34,175 bases of DNA from Nocardia brasiliensis IFM 10847 (GCF_000710915.1 NZ_BAUA01000166.1:1-34175), one strand, 5' to 3'. Shown: positions 21,973 to 30,331, counted from the stretch's first letter. Numbers and translations: made by a program. The notes: generated by a model from the letters alone, not told the origin.

Positions 21973-22641
21973 TCAGGACGAGGCGGGGGAGTCGCCGGAG
22001 AGCCGCTGGGCGACGTCGGGCAGGCGCATGACCATGGCGATGGCGAAATCGGCGATCAGATCGATCAAGCCGTCGCGGTCGACGTCGAGGCCGCCGTCGA
22101 GCCACACCAGCACCAGTTCGGCGGCGCCGCCGGTGATCAACTGCGAGGTGGCGGCCACGGCGGTGTCCTGGCCGGCGGGCAGGGCGAGCACCAGCCGGGT
22201 CTGCTCGATGATCACCTCGGCGACCCGGCGCATCCCCGCGAAACGCGAGCGCATGAGCGCCTCGCTGCCGTACGCCTGCGCGAAGATGATCTGTGCGCGG
22301 CGCGGATCGTCGGTGACCTCGATGATCAATGCGGCGACGCCGGCCCGGATCCGGTCGGCGGGTGTGCCCGCGGTGTCCGCGATCGCGGCCCGGGACCGTT
22401 CGAGCGCGGCCTCCTGGACCTCGAGCAGCAACGCGGCGGCGAGCCCGTCCAGGTCGGGAAAGGCCTCGTAGAAGAAGCGCGGGCCGACCTTGGCCTGTTC
22501 GCAGACCCCGCGCACGGTCAGCGCCGACAAACCCTGGGTGCCGACGATGTCTAGGGCGGCGTCGATCAACCGCCTGCGCCGATCTTCCCGGCGCTCGGCG
22601 GTGGACGTGCCGCGATAGGTGCCGCTGAATGCTCGGGTCAC
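21973..22641 (-). CDS. TetR/AcrR-family transcriptional regulator
   Basis: A 222-aa regulator: the N-terminal HTH (RRLIDAALDIVGTQGLSALTVRGVCEQAKVGPRFFYEAFPDLDGL, about residues 24-70) followed by an all-helical ligand domain. The GTG start at 22641 has GAGG about 8 nt upstream. It is divergent from the P450/ferredoxin pair and two overlapping dyads in the 101-bp gap are the likely operator. The arrangement resembles Rv3058c-Rv3059 (cyp136) of Mycobacterium tuberculosis as I recall it. Confidence 0.9.
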   Translation of the reverse strand: MTRAFSGTYRGTSTAERREDRRRRLIDAALDIVGTQGLSALTVRGVCEQAKVGPRFFYEAFPDLDGLAAALLLEVQEAALERSRAAIADTAGTPADRIRAGVAALIIEVTDDPRRAQIIFAQAYGSEALMRSRFAGMRRVAEVIIEQTRLVLALPAGQDTAVAATSQLITGGAAELVLVWLDGGLDVDRDGLIDLIADFAIAMVMRLPDVAQRLSGDSPASS

Positions 22642-22667
22642 CTCAGGAGCCTCGCACAGCAGAAGTT

Positions 22668-22701
22668 CGGAAACAAGTGTTTACGGAAACGTGTGTTTCC
22701 G
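22668..22701 (+). promoter_or_regulatory. Two overlapping TetR-type operators on the P450 promoter
   Basis: CGGAAACAAGTGTTTACG (22668-22685) and CGGAAACGTGTGTTTCCG (22684-22701) are tandem dyads of the form CGGAAAC-N4-GTTTCCG, the second perfect and the first with one mismatch. They overlap the -35-like TTTACG (22680-22685); with a 17-bp spacer, TATGGT (22703-22708) is the -10. Binding would block P450 transcription. Confidence 0.7.
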
Positions 22702-22742
22702 GTATGGTCGGGGCATCGCAGCGTCGCGAAGGGACAGCCGCA

Positions 22743-24209
22743 ATGAGTCTTCTTGTGCCCCAGAGAATTACCGATGTGCCAGGGGATGTCCGGCACTTGC
22801 GTGCGCGGCTCGCCAGGCACGCGCAAACTCTCGGCGCCCGGGTGGTCGAGCGGTATCCGTCCACGGCGCGGCCGCTCGCGCCGCCGCCCGCGGGCAGTGA
22901 CCTGCGGCCCGTCCTCGGCGACTTCGGCGCGCCCGGCATCGGCTACACCCTGCATGCGCTGAGTGACCCGATCGGGCTGGCGCGCAACCGATTCGAACGC
23001 TATGGCCCCGTGAGCTGGATGGGTCTGCTCGGTCGCCGGACGGTCGGTGTATTCAGTCCCGCCGCGGTCGAGGCAGTGCTGCTCGACCGGGACAAGGTGT
23101 TCTCGGCGCAGCGCGGCTGGGAGTTCGTGATCGGACCGTTCTTCCACGGCGGTCTGCTGCTGCGGGATTTCGACGAGCATCTGTTCCATCGCCGGATCAT
23201 GCAGCAGGCGTTCACCAGGCCGCGCTTGGTCGGCTACCTCGAGTTGACGACGCCGCGGATCACCCGGGGGATCGCGCAGTGGCGGCCCGGTGCGCATTTC
23301 GCGCTCTACGACGAGGTCAAGAAGATCCTGCTCGCGCAGGCGACCGAGGTCTTCGCCGGCGCCGAACTCGGACCCGAAAGCGTCATGCTCAGCAGGGCTT
23401 TCGAGGACGCGGTGCACGGTGCGACCGCGCTGCTGCGCACCAATGTGCCCGGCGGCGTGTGGTCGCGTGGCCTCCGGGGTCGCCGCATGCTGGCCGACTA
23501 CTTCCGGCGCGAACTGCCCGCCAAACGCGCGGGTGCGGGCAAGGACCTGTTCAGCGTGCTCTGCACCGCGGAAAGTGAAGAGGGGCATACGTTCTCGGAC
23601 CGCGAAGTGATCGAGCACATGATCTTCGTGATGATGGCCGCGCACGACACGAGCACGATCGCCGCGACCATGCTGGCCTACGAGCTGGCCCGCCATCCGG
23701 ACTGGCAGGAGCGGCTGCGGGCGGAGTCCCTGGCGCTCGGCAAACCCACGCTCGACTACGCCGACCTCGACCGGCTGCCCGGGCTCGACCTCGCGTTCAA
23801 AGAGGCGTTGCGGCTGTATTCGCCGGTGGCACAGCAGGTTCGGGAAACCACGCGGGACACCGATATTCTGGGTCATTATCTGCCGCGCGGCACGCTCGTC
23901 GTCGTCGGCGCCTACCCGATGATGCGCACCGCGGCCTACTGGCACGATCCCGACGCGTTCGATCCCGAACGATTCGCCGCCGACCGGCGTGAGGACAAAT
24001 CGCATCGCCTGGCCTGGGCCCCGTTCGGCGGCGGCGCGCACAAGTGCATCGGCCTCTACTTCGGCGGGATGACCGTGAAAGCGGTGCTGCACCAGATGTT
24101 GCTGCGCTACCGCTGGTCGCTGCGGCCCGGCTACGAGGTGCCGCTCGTCGCGGGCACCGGCCCGATGCCCGCGGACGGCCTGCCGATCCGGCTGGAACGA
24201 CTGTCGTGA
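22743..24209 (+). CDS. Cytochrome P450 (CYP136-like)
   Basis: A 488-aa P450. Visible motifs: I-helix AAHDTST (299-305), ExxR (E354-R357 in KEALRLY), and the heme loop FGGGAHKCIG with the proximal Cys C435. Length and the downstream ferredoxin suggest a class I system. Length, the flanking TetR and the gene order suggest CYP136, but that is from memory of the M. tuberculosis locus. ATG 22743 lacks a strong SD (GAAGGGACAGCC is a weak one). It overlaps the ferredoxin gene as GTGA, so reductase partner and P450 are made together. The substrate is unknown. Confidence 0.9.
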   Translation: MSLLVPQRITDVPGDVRHLRARLARHAQTLGARVVERYPSTARPLAPPPAGSDLRPVLGDFGAPGIGYTLHALSDPIGLARNRFERYGPVSWMGLLGRRTVGVFSPAAVEAVLLDRDKVFSAQRGWEFVIGPFFHGGLLLRDFDEHLFHRRIMQQAFTRPRLVGYLELTTPRITRGIAQWRPGAHFALYDEVKKILLAQATEVFAGAELGPESVMLSRAFEDAVHGATALLRTNVPGGVWSRGLRGRRMLADYFRRELPAKRAGAGKDLFSVLCTAESEEGHTFSDREVIEHMIFVMMAAHDTSTIAATMLAYELARHPDWQERLRAESLALGKPTLDYADLDRLPGLDLAFKEALRLYSPVAQQVRETTRDTDILGHYLPRGTLVVVGAYPMMRTAAYWHDPDAFDPERFAADRREDKSHRLAWAPFGGGAHKCIGLYFGGMTVKAVLHQMLLRYRWSLRPGYEVPLVAGTGPMPADGLPIRLERLS

Positions 24210-24397
24210 GGATCGTCGCCGACCGCGCCCGCTGCGAGGGCCACGGCATGTGTGAAGCCTTGGCCCCCAACCTGTTCCGCGTGGGCGATGACGGCATCGT
24301 CGAACCGCTCGCGGACGCGGCCGCCGAGTCCGACCCGGACCTCCTCCGGTTGGTCGTGGACAGTTGTCCCGTCGAGGCCTTGCGCCGCATCCCCTGA
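24206..24397 (+). CDS. 3Fe-4S ferredoxin, P450 redox partner
   Basis: A 63-aa ferredoxin: the cluster ligands are in ARCEGHGMCEALAP (C-x5-C) and DSCPVEAL (C-P), the three-Cys pattern of P450-associated 3Fe-4S ferredoxins. The GTG start at 24206 overlaps the P450 stop (GTGA). It would pass electrons from an unlinked ferredoxin reductase to the P450. Confidence 0.9.
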   Translation: MRIVADRARCEGHGMCEALAPNLFRVGDDGIVEPLADAAAESDPDLLRLVVDSCPVEALRRIP

Positions 24398-24464
24398 CCG
24401 CGCATACCCCGCTACCCGTTTCCGGCGTGGAACGGGTGCGAGAACGCGGAAAGGGTGCGGGAGG

Positions 24465-24857
24465 TCAGGCCGGGACCGCGTCGAAGGGTGGGTAGTGTTC
24501 GGCGCCGGTCTGCTCGGCGGCGGCGATGTAGCGGGCGAGCGCATCGCGCGACTGGGCGAGCCCGCGCATCCGCTCGTCGAGCCGCTGCAGCCGGGACCGC
24601 ATGGCGGACAACAACTCCGGGCACCCGGGCAGTTCCGGGGCCGCGCCGACGGCGCACGGCAGCAAGTAGGCGATGTCCTCGGAGGACAAGCCTGCCCCGA
24701 GCAGGTGCCGGATCTGCCGCACCCGCAGCAGGGCGTCCTCGTCGTATTCGCGGTAGCCGTTCGCACCCCGCTTCGCCGCCAGCAAGCCCTGAGCCTCGTA
24801 GTAACGCAGCTGATGGGCATTGACGCCCGCTCGACGACTCAGCTCCCCGATTCGCAT
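24465..24857 (-). CDS. MerR-family transcriptional regulator
   Basis: A 130-aa regulator with the classic MerR N-terminus (MRIGELSRRAGVNAHQLRYY, then EAQGLLAAKR...YREYDEDALLRVRQIRHLLGAGLS) and a short coiled-coil dimer helix. Only one Cys pair candidate (C68, C79) is seen and not in the SoxR spacing, so the signal may be an amine or drug. It is divergent from the imine reductase gene, 49 bp away. Confidence 0.9.
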   Translation of the reverse strand: MRIGELSRRAGVNAHQLRYYEAQGLLAAKRGANGYREYDEDALLRVRQIRHLLGAGLSSEDIAYLLPCAVGAAPELPGCPELLSAMRSRLQRLDERMRGLAQSRDALARYIAAAEQTGAEHYPPFDAVPA

Positions 24858-24868
24858 CGAACCCTCAC

Positions 24869-24900
24869 TTGACCTTCACACCGATATCAACGTTGAAGAT
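24869..24900 (+). promoter_or_regulatory. MerR-type promoter of the imine reductase gene
   Basis: TTGACC (24869-24874) and TGAAGA (24894-24899) are 19 bp apart, the stretched spacer typical of MerR-activated promoters. ACCTTCA (24872-24878) and TGAAGAT (24894-24900) form an imperfect dyad. The -10 ends 7-8 nt before the ATG, so the transcript is probably leaderless. Confidence 0.55.
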
Positions 24901-24906
24901 GCTGCC

Positions 24907-25791
24907 ATGAGTACACGACAGACCACGGTGACCGTCCTCGGACTCGGACTGATGGGCCGGGCACTCGCCGCGGCGTTCCTGCGGGCAGGTCATCCGACCA
25001 CGGTGTGGAATCGCACCGCAGATAAAGCCGACCAGTTGGTATACGAGGGTGCCTGGCAGGCGCTTACCCTCGCCGACGCGCTGGCGGCGAGCCCGCTGAC
25101 GATCATCTGCCTCACCGATTACCAGGCCGTGCGCGAACTGCTCGGCACCCATGACTTCGGCGCGACGACGCTGATCAACCTGACCTCGGGTGACTCCGCT
25201 CAGGCCAGAACCGCCGCCGCGTGGGCCGCTTCGCGAGGCGCGCGGTACCTGGATGGGGCCATCATGGCGATCCCATCGGCCATCGGCACTGCCGAGGCGG
25301 TCATCCTGCACAGCGGACCGCACGCGGACTTCGACTCGCACCGGCCGATCCTCGACGCGCTCGGCACCGTGACCTACCTCGGTGCGGACCACGGGCTGGC
25401 GTCTCTGTACGACGTGGCGGGTCTGGCGATGATGTGGAGTGTGCTGAACGCATGGCTGCACGGCACCGCGATGCTCCGGACGGCGGGTGTCGACGCCGCG
25501 GCGTACGCGCCGTTCGCACGACAGATCGCGACCGGCGTCGCGAGTTGGCTGCCCGGCTATGCCGAGCAGATCGATCGGGGCGCCTTCCCCGCCCAGGTGT
25601 CCGCGCTGGAGACCGATGTGCGGGCGATGGCACACCTGCTCGAGGAGAGCGCGGCGGTCGGCGTCAACACCGAACTGCCCGAACTGATCAAGGCGATGGC
25701 GGACCGGGCGATCGCGGCCGGGCACGGCGCCGAGCAATATCCCGTGCTGATCGAGGAATTCGCCAAAGCCGCGAGTGTGCCGCCGCGGTGA
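24907..25791 (+). CDS. NAD(P)-dependent imine reductase
   Basis: A 294-aa enzyme of the beta-hydroxyacid dehydrogenase/imine reductase family. Rossmann motif VLGLGLMGRALAAAF (10-24), cofactor-phosphate loop WNRT (34-37), and the IRED signature LYDVAGLAMMW with D169 at the catalytic position (R-type IREDs have Asp, S-type Tyr). The C-terminal all-helical domain completes the swapped dimer. It would reduce cyclic imines with NADPH; the natural substrate is unknown. Divergent MerR regulator with a 19-bp-spacer promoter suggests induction. The ATG at 24907 is the start implied by the promoter. Confidence 0.85.
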   Translation: MSTRQTTVTVLGLGLMGRALAAAFLRAGHPTTVWNRTADKADQLVYEGAWQALTLADALAASPLTIICLTDYQAVRELLGTHDFGATTLINLTSGDSAQARTAAAWAASRGARYLDGAIMAIPSAIGTAEAVILHSGPHADFDSHRPILDALGTVTYLGADHGLASLYDVAGLAMMWSVLNAWLHGTAMLRTAGVDAAAYAPFARQIATGVASWLPGYAEQIDRGAFPAQVSALETDVRAMAHLLEESAAVGVNTELPELIKAMADRAIAAGHGAEQYPVLIEEFAKAASVPPR

Positions 25792-25859
25792 TCATCGGGT
25801 AGCGGCACGAAAGTGACTGCGGGAGATCAAGAGTTTGGAACCTCGGCGGCGAGGCATTA

Positions 25860-25877
25860 CCTGTCCGATACGACAGG
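25860..25877. promoter_or_regulatory. Palindrome upstream of the membrane-anchored protein
   Basis: CCTGTC-CGATAC-GACAGG is a 6+6+6 dyad, 19 nt before the GTG start at 25896. A small CCTCG/CGAGG stem precedes it at 25840-25853. It may be an operator or an mRNA stem. Confidence 0.4.
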
Positions 25878-25895
25878 CTCGGCAAGGAGGTTCAA

Positions 25896-26546
25896 GTGTC
25901 GTCTGGAGTGTTGATCACAGTGATCGTTCTGGTCGTTCTCGTTGCGGTGGTCATCGCCTTACTGGTGTGGCCGATGGTGCGCAGGCAACGGCTGCGCAGC
26001 CGATTCGGACCGGAATACGACCGGACGGTTCAGGAACACGACGATCGCCGCGCCGCGGAACGTGAACTGGCCGAACGAGAACGCCGCCATGCCGAGCTCG
26101 AACTGCGCACCCTGTCCGACGAACAGAAGCAGCTGTACACGGCCCGCTGGGTCGAGGTGCAGGAGCAGTTCATCGACGATCCGGCGGCGGCCCTGCTCGC
26201 CGCCGATCGCCTGCTGACCACCGTGATGGCCGAACGTGGTTATCCCACTGAGAATTTCGATCAGCAGGTGGCGGATCTGTCGGTGGAGCACGCGGAACCG
26301 CTCGGGCACTACCGGACCGCGCACGAGATCGCGACCCGGCCCAGCGGTACCGCCGTGTCCACCGAGGACCGGCGCACCGCGATCGTGCACTACCGGGATC
26401 TGTTCCAGGACTTGCTGAACGGAGCGTCCGAGGGCAAGAAGGCCGCACCCGTCGGGACGGCTGAACGGGATACGACCGCCGCCGAGCAGCAGGCGCACCA
26501 CGATACGACCGAGCAGATCCAGCACGACAAGAAGGCACTGTCATGA
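25896..26546 (+). CDS. Membrane-anchored protein with paralogous helical domain
   Basis: A 216-aa protein: N-terminal TM helix (GVLITVIVLVVLVAVVIALLVWP, about 4-26), a basic stop-transfer RRQRLRSRF, a charged coiled-coil (ERELAERERRHAELELR), then a domain of about 95 residues (RWVEVQEQFIDDPAAALLAADRL to YRDLFQDLLNG) and an acidic tail. The domain also occurs in the next protein. GTG 25896 has a strong AAGGAGG 6 nt upstream. It overlaps the next gene as ATGA. Function unknown; the TM helix and cytosolic domain suggest a membrane-tethering role. Confidence 0.75.
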   Translation: MSSGVLITVIVLVVLVAVVIALLVWPMVRRQRLRSRFGPEYDRTVQEHDDRRAAERELAERERRHAELELRTLSDEQKQLYTARWVEVQEQFIDDPAAALLAADRLLTTVMAERGYPTENFDQQVADLSVEHAEPLGHYRTAHEIATRPSGTAVSTEDRRTAIVHYRDLFQDLLNGASEGKKAAPVGTAERDTTAAEQQAHHDTTEQIQHDKKALS

Positions 26547-27268
26547 GCACCGAATACGACCGCACCGGGCACCCCGAGCGAGCCACCGCAGCGGATTCGC
26601 CGAAAGAGCACGAGAGCCGGTGGGCGACGGCGGAATCCGAAGCACACGCGGACGAGCGGGAAGCGGCGGCCGCCGAGTACGGCACCGAAACGGAGCGGAC
26701 GTCCACGGCGTCGAGCACGGCGGACTCGCCACAGCGGGCCGACGAGTTCGGCGAAACCGATTCCGGCGGGCACGTATCCGCCGCCGACCAGCACGCCGAG
26801 GCGCTGACCGAGACCGATGTGGACCCGCACGCCACCGCGGCGAGCGCCGCCGATCCGGAGCGGGAACCGGCCACCGAGGCACGCCTCGACGCGCCCGCCG
26901 CGGATCCGGGCACCGCCGCCGACGCCGAGGTCGGGTATACCGGGTCGGCTGCGAATACCCCTGAGGGCCAGCGAACTTCGCTCGACAGCGTCGGCGCCGC
27001 GCTCTTCGGCGAGGCCGACCTCGATCGGCTGCGCACCCAGTGGCGTGAGGTGCAGGGCGCGTTCGTCGACAGCCCGCGCGACGCGGTCACCCAGGCGGAC
27101 AAGATCGTCAGCGACGTCATCTACCAGTTGACCACCGCGTACGCGGAACGCAAGCGCGTGCTCGAGGAGCACAGTTCGGGTTTGCAGGACGCCGACACCG
27201 AGGAACTGCGGCAGGCGTTGCGCGGCTACCGCGGCTTCTTCCGGCGGTTGCTGACCATCGAATCGTAG
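26543..27268 (+). CDS. Acidic soluble protein sharing the paralogous helical domain
   Basis: A 241-aa acidic protein with a low-complexity Glu/Ala/Thr-rich N-terminal 140 residues (probably disordered) and a C-terminal domain of about 90 residues: RTQWREVQGAFVDSPRDAV, then TQADKIVSDVIYQLTTAYAERKRVLEEHSSG and ELRQALRGYRGFFRRLLTIES. It matches the membrane protein's domain at W, VQ, F, D-P/S-P, A, AD, and the C-terminal YR-x-F. It is coupled by ATGA. No TM segment or signal. The two may form a heterodimer at the membrane (inference). Confidence 0.75.
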   Translation: MSTEYDRTGHPERATAADSPKEHESRWATAESEAHADEREAAAAEYGTETERTSTASSTADSPQRADEFGETDSGGHVSAADQHAEALTETDVDPHATAASAADPEREPATEARLDAPAADPGTAADAEVGYTGSAANTPEGQRTSLDSVGAALFGEADLDRLRTQWREVQGAFVDSPRDAVTQADKIVSDVIYQLTTAYAERKRVLEEHSSGLQDADTEELRQALRGYRGFFRRLLTIES

Positions 27269-27293
27269 ACACCGAACGGCGGAATCGTTGCCC

Positions 27294-28169
27294 ATGAAGT
27301 TGCCCGGATTGCCGACCGATCGGATCGACCATCTCGCCGATTGGGTCGCCCACCAGGTGAAGTCGCGTGTCCCGGCGGCCGACCCGGCCGACCGGGATCC
27401 CGAATTCATCATCGACACCGTGGGCCCCGCGTGGCTGTTCGCCCGGCTGTACTTCCGGGCGGAGGTCCGCGGCCTCGACCACATCCCGGACGAGGGCCCG
27501 GTCTTGTTGGTCGGCAATCATTCCGGGGGCAACGTCTCCCCGGAGGTGCTCGTCACAACCTTGGCGTTCGTGCGCCGGTTCGGACCGCATCGGCCGTTCT
27601 TTCAACTCGCGCACGACATGGTGATGGCCTATCCGGTGATCGGCACGCTGCTGCGGCGCTTCGGCACGGTGGGCGCGGATCCGGACCGCGCACGCCAGGT
27701 GCTCCGGGACGGCGCGGCGGTGCTGGTGTACCCCGGCGGCGACTGGGAGGTGCATCGACCGACCTGGGAGGAAGATCAGATCGATTTCGCGGGCCGCACC
27801 GGCTTCCTCCGATTGGCTTGGGACGCAAGTGTTCCCATCGTTCCCTTCGTCAATGCCGGTGCGCAGCAGACCGCCTTGATGCTCAGCCGCGGGGACCGGC
27901 TGGCGCGGCTGCTGCGGTTGGATCAGATGTTGCGCCTCAAAGTGTTTCCGATTTCGCTGGCGCTGCCCTGGGGGCTCAACATCGGTGATCTCGCCGGGCA
28001 CATTCCGCTGCCCAGCAAAGTGACGATCGAATTCCTCCCGCCGATCGATCTGCGTTCCGAACACGGACCCGAACTGGATCTCGATGCCGCCTACGACCAC
28101 GTCACCGGCGTCATGCAGGACGCGTTGACGCGGCTGTGCGCGGAGCGCGGCTTGCCGATCCTGGGCTAA
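27294..28169 (+). CDS. Lysophospholipid acyltransferase family protein
   Basis: A 291-aa PlsC-like acyltransferase. The catalytic block is LLVGNHSGGNVSPEVLV, in which His is present but the usual HX4D Asp position is not Asp. The second block GAAVLVYPGGDWEVHRP and the substrate-loop VPIVPFVNAG are conserved. The pattern matches the Rv2182c/DGAT2-like branch of mycobacterial acyltransferases. It would acylate lysophosphatidate or a diacylglycerol using acyl-CoA at the membrane surface. ATG 27294 is 6 nt inside a TTG alternative (27288); SD is weak. It follows the paralogous pair with a 25-nt gap. Confidence 0.75.
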   Translation: MKLPGLPTDRIDHLADWVAHQVKSRVPAADPADRDPEFIIDTVGPAWLFARLYFRAEVRGLDHIPDEGPVLLVGNHSGGNVSPEVLVTTLAFVRRFGPHRPFFQLAHDMVMAYPVIGTLLRRFGTVGADPDRARQVLRDGAAVLVYPGGDWEVHRPTWEEDQIDFAGRTGFLRLAWDASVPIVPFVNAGAQQTALMLSRGDRLARLLRLDQMLRLKVFPISLALPWGLNIGDLAGHIPLPSKVTIEFLPPIDLRSEHGPELDLDAAYDHVTGVMQDALTRLCAERGLPILG

Positions 28170-28612
28170 CCGGTGCCCGGCAACGGCTGCGCGACGAACA
28201 TATAGCTCTTCTCCTCGACCCGGCGCGCGATGCGCCAGCGCCCGTCGACGCGGGCGAAGGTGTCCAGGTACCACAGCCCACACAGCATGAGGCTCGATGG
28301 ACCGTCCCCGCCGGACATCATCATCGGGTTGTGGCACATGGTGCGGCCGGTGGCCGTGTCACCGTCGACGGTGATCGAGGAATTGCTGATGAGGTGCTGG
28401 AACGCGGGGAAATTGGGCAGCATGGCGGCGAGGAACTGCTTCGTCGCCGCCACATCGCCCGCGGGGCCGCCCATCGCGGTGTAGTCGATGTGCGCGTCAC
28501 CGGTGAAGATGTCGTCCAGCAGATCCCACTGCCCGGTGTCGACCGCGTGCGAGTACCGGACCATCAGGTCCTGGATCTCCATACGATCGGAAATCTCCTG
28601 CAGGGACAGCAT
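28166..28612 (-). CDS. SnoaL-like (NTF2-fold) protein
   Basis: A 148-aa protein starting MLSLQEISDRMEIQDLMVRY. The pattern SHAVDTGQWDLLDDIFTGDAHIDYTAMGGPAGDV and FQHLISNSSITVDGDTATGRTMCHNPM, ending WRIARRVEEKSYMF, is that of the SnoaL_4/NTF2-like superfamily, which includes polyketide cyclases and scytalone dehydratases but also many of unknown role. ATG 28612 fits the family start. Its stop overlaps the acyltransferase stop by 4 bp on the opposite strand. Confidence 0.85.
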   Translation of the reverse strand: MLSLQEISDRMEIQDLMVRYSHAVDTGQWDLLDDIFTGDAHIDYTAMGGPAGDVAATKQFLAAMLPNFPAFQHLISNSSITVDGDTATGRTMCHNPMMMSGGDGPSSLMLCGLWYLDTFARVDGRWRIARRVEEKSYMFVAQPLPGTG

Positions 28613-28697
28613 GCTCGCCTCCGAATTGCGCCGAACCGTTCGGCGCAATGGCACCAGGGTTGGGCGCGGGATGCAAGACCCGGCAGCGAGCGGGGGG

Positions 28698-28895
28698 TCA
28701 GGCCTTGTGCGGCAAGATGTTCAGTACGAGTACGAGTCCGGCCGCGATGCTGAGGCAGGCGAGGACCGTGGTGACAGCAGACTGCGTAAGAGTGGCGATG
28801 CCGATCGAAAAGGCAAGGCACGTAGCGAATGCCAAAACCGCGGTCCCCGACTCCAGGCCGGCGATGCGGCTGGGTCGGTTATCCGTCGATGTCAT
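28698..28895 (-). CDS. Small membrane protein, function unknown
   Basis: A 65-aa protein with two hydrophobic segments (AGLESGTAVLAFATCLAFSIG and SAVTTVLACLSIAAGLVLVLNIL). ATG 28895 is chosen as the first plausible start; a longer one to 28913 exists. Its codon use is actinobacterial-like. Nothing else is recognisable. Confidence 0.55.
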   Translation of the reverse strand: MTSTDNRPSRIAGLESGTAVLAFATCLAFSIGIATLTQSAVTTVLACLSIAAGLVLVLNILPHKA

Positions 28896-28969
28896 GTATC
28901 TGTGATTACCCAACGCCGTCCGTTACGAAACCGTGACTTCGAAATTGATGGCGTATCTGCCGGTCAGGG

Positions 28970-30331
28970 TCAGATCGGGCGGCCGTCGCGCAGCCGGGCC
29001 ACGGCGGTCACGATGGCGGCGGACTGCACGGCGACCAGGTGCTGGATCGGCACGGGTAGTCCTGGCGCGTTGGTCTCGATGTCGGCGCACCACTTGTCGA
29101 AGATCGGCGCGAAGCGGAGGCGTTCGGCGACCACGTCGTCCGGCCCGTTGCCCGGAGACGACACGAGCAGCCGGAGCAGCATGCCGCCGGCCCGCAGCCG
29201 GGCGACCGCCGCCCACACGTACTTCTCGATGAAGAGCTCGCCGGCAGTGGCCTGCCGGGTATCGGTGGCCGCCCGTTTGGCGATCGCGATGCCGCGCAGG
29301 GCCCGGACCGAGTCGGTCAAGGCCCGCTGGAACGGACTGCTGCCGTCCAGGTGGGCCGCGAGGCGACCGAGCACCCCGCTCACCAGGTCGGCGATCTCCT
29401 CGTAATCGGTAGCGCTGGCGTGCAGGACATCGGCGATCCGGTGGCCGCTCGGCGTCTCGTCGGCGACCCGTGGGTCCACCCACAGCGGCAGTTCGCACAC
29501 CAGGATGGCGGTTCCGTGGGACGCGGCGTAGTCGCGGATGCCGCCGCCGTACATCATCGCCAGCGGTTCGACGCCGTCGCCGGCCAGCGCCTCGGCGATC
29601 CGTTGGAACCGCGGTAGTTCGAAGATCCCGGGCTGCCAGGTCCGCGCGCCGGGAACGTCGGGCTCGCCGGTGTAGATCGGCACGCCGACGGCGGCGAGCT
29701 GTCCGGTCAGCGCGGACCAGTATTCGGGGTCACCGCCGGTGGTGTAGAAGAATCCGCCGCCGAAATCGGCGTTGTGCAACGACACGATCAGCGCGGGCCG
29801 GGTTCGATCGATCAGACCCATCAGCGCTTTCGTTTCGGGCAGCGGCGCGCCCACCGCGATGCCGCGCCAGCTGGTCGGGAAGCACCACTCCGGTTGCTCT
29901 GCGGCCGGTGGCCGATAGAAGCCGTGTGCGACAGTGGTTCTCGTGCGCGGCCCGGCGAACCAGGCCTCGTTGAGCCGGGTCCCGTCCGGGTCCAGACACA
30001 GCACGAAATACCAAGTCGCGCCGAGGGTTCGGTCGTCGTCCTGGGTGAGCCTGCCCAGCAGGTGCCGGATGGTCGCCATGCCGATCGGCTCATTCGGATG
30101 CGGGTTGCCGACCACCACCACCCGCCGGGGTCCGGCGCCGACCCGCACGCACCTGATCGGGTGCCCGCCGCGCGAACCGCCGATCTCGGTGACGGCGACC
30201 CGATCGGGTAACGCGTGGGCCAGCGCGTCTACGAAGTGGTCCAGTTCGTCGACCGTAGGAAACGAATCGGTCGGTGCCACCGTGCCGACGAGTCTGCCTA
30301 CTTCGTCCGCCGCCACTTCGTCTGTGTCCAT
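28970..30331 (-). CDS. M14-type zinc carboxypeptidase-like protein
   Basis: A 453-aa protein. The zinc-ligand motif is NPHPNEPIG (HxxE, about residues 78-81), with the later His in SLHNADFGG (about 186), and DPDGTRLN between them, as in the M14 peptidase fold. There is no signal peptide, so it is likely cytosolic or leaderless. The C-terminal 150 residues form a helical extension not typical of M14. Substrate unknown. It is downstream of GH92 on the same strand. ATG 30331 has no SD and follows a CACTATTGAC stretch. Confidence 0.75.
   Translation of the reverse strand: MDTDEVAADEVGRLVGTVAPTDSFPTVDELDHFVDALAHALPDRVAVTEIGGSRGGHPIRCVRVGAGPRRVVVVGNPHPNEPIGMATIRHLLGRLTQDDDRTLGATWYFVLCLDPDGTRLNEAWFAGPRTRTTVAHGFYRPPAAEQPEWCFPTSWRGIAVGAPLPETKALMGLIDRTRPALIVSLHNADFGGGFFYTTGGDPEYWSALTGQLAAVGVPIYTGEPDVPGARTWQPGIFELPRFQRIAEALAGDGVEPLAMMYGGGIRDYAASHGTAILVCELPLWVDPRVADETPSGHRIADVLHASATDYEEIADLVSGVLGRLAAHLDGSSPFQRALTDSVRALRGIAIAKRAATDTRQATAGELFIEKYVWAAVARLRAGGMLLRLLVSSPGNGPDDVVAERLRFAPIFDKWCADIETNAPGLPVPIQHLVAVQSAAIVTAVARLRDGRPI

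Noticed and set aside
25838..25895. ECF-sigma (GGAAC-type) promoter before the membrane-anchored protein
   Set aside because: GGAAC is present but no GTC/GTT -10 lies at the right spacing.
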